From Nocardia yamanashiensis NBRC 100130 (GTDB lineage: Bacteria; Actinomycetota; Actinomycetes; Mycobacteriales; Mycobacteriaceae): a stretch of 64,000 bases of DNA. The notes under the pieces are model-generated. The model made no database searches. It saw only the letters and a list, made by a program, of their open reading frames with translations, and had not been told where the DNA came from. The position numbers were made by a program, and so were the translations under genes. The stretch covers positions 124,001-188,000 of the forward strand of contig NZ_BDCD01000020.1 of NCBI RefSeq assembly GCF_001613325.1. The letters are read 5' to 3'. Below are positions 61,528 through 64,000 of this stretch, piece by piece. The stretch's first letter is position 1. Each line of letters opens with the position of its first letter.

Positions 61528-61926
61528 TCAGGCGGCGTCGAGGGACTCGATGATTTTGCGGGCCATGGCATTTACGGCGGGGGTGGGCTGGCCTTTGGCG
61601 GTGGTGGCGGTTTCGACGGCTACCAGGATGGTGGTGCGGAAGTTGGCAGATTCGGTCGGGGACTGGGCGTTCAGGAGGTGGGTGGCGGAGGTCAGGGCGG
61701 GGAGGACGTGGTCGGCGAGTTCGGCTACGGACTTGCCGGGGAGGTGGATGTCGCGGGACTTGGTGGACAGGACGTGGCCGACGAGGCCGGTGGCGGAGGT
61801 GAGGGCGATGGTGGCTTGGGCGACGGACTTGTGGGGCGCGCCGGCGGCGGCGAGGAGGGAGACGGCGCCGTAGGCGGCGGTGCGGAGGGTGGAGGTGGCT
61901 TCGGCGGTGAGGGCGACGGTGGACAT
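61528..61926 (-). CDS. Conserved protein of unknown function
   Basis: A 132-residue, Ala/Thr-rich, helical protein starting STVALTAEATSTLRTAAYGA and ending ARKIIESLDAA, with no cysteine, no signal peptide and no membrane helix. ATG 61926 has AAGGAG eight bases upstream, so translation is likely. No family recognised. The upstream region carries four direct repeats of a 7-base motif at about 11-base spacing, suggesting activation by an OmpR- or SARP-type regulator. Confidence 0.65.
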   Translation of the reverse strand: MSTVALTAEATSTLRTAAYGAVSLLAAAGAPHKSVAQATIALTSATGLVGHVLSTKSRDIHLPGKSVAELADHVLPALTSATHLLNAQSPTESANFRTTILVAVETATTAKGQPTPAVNAMARKIIESLDAA

Positions 61927-62000
61927 TTGTTGTGCTCCTTGGGTTTTGGTGGACCGGGGATCCGGTCGCTTTGTTCGATGTACACACTTTCGCCGGGCTC

Positions 62001-62041
62001 GCTGATATCGCGCTGACAGCGGGCTGACAGGTGTGCTGACA
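62001..62041 (-). promoter_or_regulatory. Four 7-base direct repeats spaced by 4-5 bases
   Basis: On the plus strand GCTGATA (62001-62007), GCTGACA (62012-62018), GCTGACA (62023-62029) and GCTGACA (62035-62041), spacers 4, 4 and 5. On the minus strand the units read TGTCAGC, TGTCAGC, TGTCAGC, TATCAGC, and the last ends 18 bases before TACATC, a possible -10 of the 132-residue gene. Heptamers with 4-base spacers are the site type of PhoP (TCACAGC units in M. tuberculosis) and of SARP activators. Confidence 0.6.
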
Positions 62042-62219
62042 CCCCGAAGGACGCGGTGCGTGGTTTGTCTTTTACGGGCGATTTGTCGGCATAAAGGCAG
62101 GTCCGCCACGCCGCCACACGGTTTGTGAAGCAATCCCGGGTTGGACTTGTCAAGGCCAGTAACATCTGCCGCCGAACACACTTCCGCGTCACCACTTTCC
62201 TTTCGGTTAGGACGGTTTC

Positions 62220-63428
62220 GTGAGCAACGTGGAGTCGATGGATCGCCGGGATGGCGAGATCGACACCGAGGTCGTCGTTTTGGGTGCGGGGCCGGCCGGG
62301 TTGGTGCTGGCGAACCTGCTCCGGGCGGCGGGGATCGAGTGCGCAGTGGTGGAGCGGCAGTCTCGCCATTGGATCGAGAACCGCGCTCGAGCAGGGTTTT
62401 TGGCGCCCGACGCGGTGCGGGTACTGCGTACGCACGGGCTGGCCGAGGGGCTGCTTCGGCGCGGTCGCGAGCATGATGTGTGCGAATTCCGGGGGCCCGA
62501 CGGCGGGTTCGAATTGCGTTATGGGCGAAGGGGTTCGCGCCGGGTACATACGGTGTACCCACAGCAGGCGCTGGTTTCCGATTTGGTCGCAGAATTTCTG
62601 CGGCACGGTGGCACAGTGCATTTCGAGACCGCGGCCGAACACGTCGGCGGGCTGGAGAGCGAGCGGCCGTGGGTGCTGGTTCGTGACCGCGACGGGCGGG
62701 AGCGGAGGATAACCGGGCGGTATGTGGCGGGCTGCGATGGCGGGCGCGGGGTGGGGGCCGCCGCGGTTCCGGGGTCACGGGCGGTGCGCGATCACGGGAT
62801 CACCTGGCTGGCATTGCTGGTGCAAGCGCCGCCGAGTTCGCCGAATGTGCTGTACGGCGTCCACCCCGACGGCTTCGCGGGGCAGATGCCGCGCACCCCC
62901 GAAATCACCCGCTACTACCTGCAATGCGATCCGGCCGATACGCCCGAGGACTGGGATGACGCGCGCGTATGGGCCGCGTTGAACCAGCGCCTGGACAGCG
63001 CGAGGCACGGACCGCTCACGCAGGGCCCGATCATCGAGCGCGGGCTGGTGCGTCTGCGTTCGGAGATCCGCGATCAGCTGCGATACGGCGCCCTGCTGCT
63101 CGCCGGAGACGCCGCCACCGCGATCAGCCCATCGGCAGCCAAGGGCGCAAACCTCGCGATCCTGGGCGCCGAACTCCTGTCACGGGCACTCACCAGCGCG
63201 GTGCGGTACGGCGACCTCGACGGCCTCGACCGATATACGGCCGACTACACGCCGATAATCGAACGTGCCCAAGAGTTCTCGCACTGGATGATCGACCTGC
63301 TGCATCCCCCGGCCGCCGGCGATCCGCATGCCGACTATCAACGCGTACTGCGTCGTTCCCGCCTGCGCGACCTGGCGACCTCCCGGGCGCATCAGGACTT
63401 CTTCGCCGACAACTACGTCGGACTCTGA
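62220..63428 (+). CDS. PobA-like FAD-dependent aromatic monooxygenase
   Basis: A 402-residue group A flavoprotein hydroxylase. The FAD motif is VVVLGAGPAGLVLANLLRAAG, the DG motif is VAGCDGGRGVG, and the GD motif is LLLAGDAATAISPSAAKGAN. The segment ENRARAGFLAPDAVRVLRTHGL and the C-terminal region resemble 4-hydroxybenzoate 3-monooxygenase, but the substrate is unproven. The GTG start at 62220 follows TTAGGA. The next gene follows after 53 bases on the same strand with a strong ribosome site, so the two may form an operon running out of the window. Confidence 0.85.
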   Translation: MSNVESMDRRDGEIDTEVVVLGAGPAGLVLANLLRAAGIECAVVERQSRHWIENRARAGFLAPDAVRVLRTHGLAEGLLRRGREHDVCEFRGPDGGFELRYGRRGSRRVHTVYPQQALVSDLVAEFLRHGGTVHFETAAEHVGGLESERPWVLVRDRDGRERRITGRYVAGCDGGRGVGAAAVPGSRAVRDHGITWLALLVQAPPSSPNVLYGVHPDGFAGQMPRTPEITRYYLQCDPADTPEDWDDARVWAALNQRLDSARHGPLTQGPIIERGLVRLRSEIRDQLRYGALLLAGDAATAISPSAAKGANLAILGAELLSRALTSAVRYGDLDGLDRYTADYTPIIERAQEFSHWMIDLLHPPAAGDPHADYQRVLRRSRLRDLATSRAHQDFFADNYVGL

Positions 63429-63481
63429 ACTCCCTGTCCCACAACTGAACAACCTATTTCGCCATCCCCTCAGGAGGACGC

Positions 63482-64000
63482 GTGACCCCCGCGCTGGCAG
63501 CGCCTGCCGAGCTCGATTCGTTCGATCTCCACCAGTTGGACGCCGCGGCGAGATTCGCCACGACCTACGACACCGAGGCCGTGCTGAACGCCATGCTGCC
63601 CGGTCTGACCGCGGGCGAGCGGGCCGCGATCGTGGCCCGGTGCCGCTTCGCGCACACCGCTGTACTGGTGTTCCCGCCGGATCCGGAGACCCTCGTTGCC
63701 GCCTTGGCGCAGCGCGGGATGACCGCCGGGCCGGCCACGCCGTCCATGGTGGTGCGGGCGCGGCTGGCTACCCGTTACGGGAGATCAGCGGACAGACTGG
63801 ATGTTCGGATCGTCCGGGTCGCGCTACCCAGCCCGGACGGCGATCCGCGCCTGCTGGAGATCTTCGCGCTGATCGGTGATCAGACCGAGATCGCGGCCGC
63901 CGAACGCGCCGCCGGGAACGAATCGCATCTGGCGCTGGAGGTCGAGAGCACCGACCCGGTCGAATTGACCGGACTGCGCACCCTGCTGTTGCGTCGCGGC
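63482..64000 (+). CDS. Unidentified protein (N-terminal 173 residues, cut by window edge)
   Basis: GTG 63482 is preceded by AGGAGGAC, and the frame stays open to the window end. The visible part (SFDLHQLDAAARFATTYDTE, AGERAAIVARCRFAHTAVLV, RLLEIFALIGDQTEIAAAER) is soluble and mixed alpha/beta, with no signal peptide or motif I recognise. It probably forms an operon with the upstream monooxygenase. Codon use is that of a real gene. Confidence 0.7.
   Translation, partial: MTPALAAPAELDSFDLHQLDAAARFATTYDTEAVLNAMLPGLTAGERAAIVARCRFAHTAVLVFPPDPETLVAALAQRGMTAGPATPSMVVRARLATRYGRSADRLDVRIVRVALPSPDGDPRLLEIFALIGDQTEIAAAERAAGNESHLALEVESTDPVELTGLRTLLLRRG

Noticed and set aside
61448..61987. 179-residue minus-strand frame rich in His, Arg and Pro
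   Set aside because: Out-of-frame shadow of the 132-residue gene, with composition driven by GC bias.
1..64000. tRNA, rRNA, CRISPR arrays, prophage or insertion sequences
   Set aside because: No cloverleaf with a TTCGA arm, no spaced repeat array, and no transposase or integrase frame was recognised by eye.

Overview
The window is GC-rich DNA from an actinobacterium of the order Mycobacteriales. Nocardia is the best guess, with Rhodococcus as the alternative. Three things point there. The gene order follows, almost gene for gene, the region known in Mycobacterium tuberculosis from wag31 (Rv2145c) to the exonuclease/UvrC-like gene Rv2191. The coding regions have strongly GC-biased third positions. 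Lipoarabinomannan and PIM enzymes (MptA, PimB') sit beside NlpC/P60 wall hydrolases. The genus is an inference from gene content, not from a search.

Layout. 1-3 kb: the end of an unknown gene, a TetR repressor and an Ohr/OsmC peroxidase diverging from twin operators, a small NlpC/P60 hydrolase and a beta-propeller lipoprotein. 3-28 kb: one long leftward division and cell-wall (dcw) block. In transcription order it reads mraZ, rsmH, an ftsL-like gene, ftsI, murE, murF, mraY, murD, ftsW, murG, murC, ftsQ, ftsZ, pgeF, yggS, sepF, yggT, wag31, a small membrane protein and ileS. Many junctions overlap by 4 bases. The block opens with a promoter overlapped by three MraZ boxes, and ileS carries a T-box leader. 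28-43 kb: the mycobacterial-type order (DUF3040, HEPN, GNAT, lppM, metF, idsA, mptA) interleaved with carotenoid genes: a CrtO/CrtI-like oxidoreductase, a CruF-like hydratase, a CruC-like glycosyltransferase, a prenyl synthase, a phytoene desaturase and a phytoene synthase. 43-53.8 kb: an Rv2175c-like regulator diverging from a PASTA-bearing PknL-type kinase, aroG, an RNase AS-like exoribonuclease, an acyltransferase, and a coupled run (two SRPBCC proteins, an ArsA-type ATPase, a Cys-motif protein, a ROK kinase) next to pimB. 54-60.5 kb: a TetR/SRPBCC pair, a putative zinc metallopeptidase, two NlpC/P60 hydrolases and a DEDDh exonuclease fused to a UvrC-like GIY-YIG module. 60.5-64 kb: less conserved accessory DNA with an amber-interrupted gene, an unknown 132-residue protein behind an 11-bp-spaced direct-repeat array, a PobA-like monooxygenase and a truncated unknown gene.

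How the genes work together. Precursor synthesis (MurC-G, MraY), septal synthesis (FtsW, FtsI, FtsQ, FtsL), the Z ring and its anchors (FtsZ, SepF) and polar growth (Wag31) form one regulated unit. Envelope glycolipid genes (mptA, pimB, acyltransferase, lppM) and carotenoid genes, whose lipids share the membrane, follow it. Carotenoid enzymes from the prenyl synthase through CrtB and CrtI to hydration and glycosylation are present, but no lycopene cyclase is visible, so the final pigment cannot be fixed from this window.

No tRNA, rRNA, CRISPR array or insertion sequence was recognised. The most unusual items are non-canonical start codons (CTG for the prenyl synthase, ATC for the exoribonuclease), a 27-codon leader ORF coupled to sepF, an OmpR/SARP-style direct-repeat array at 62.0 kb and an in-frame amber stop at 61.0 kb.
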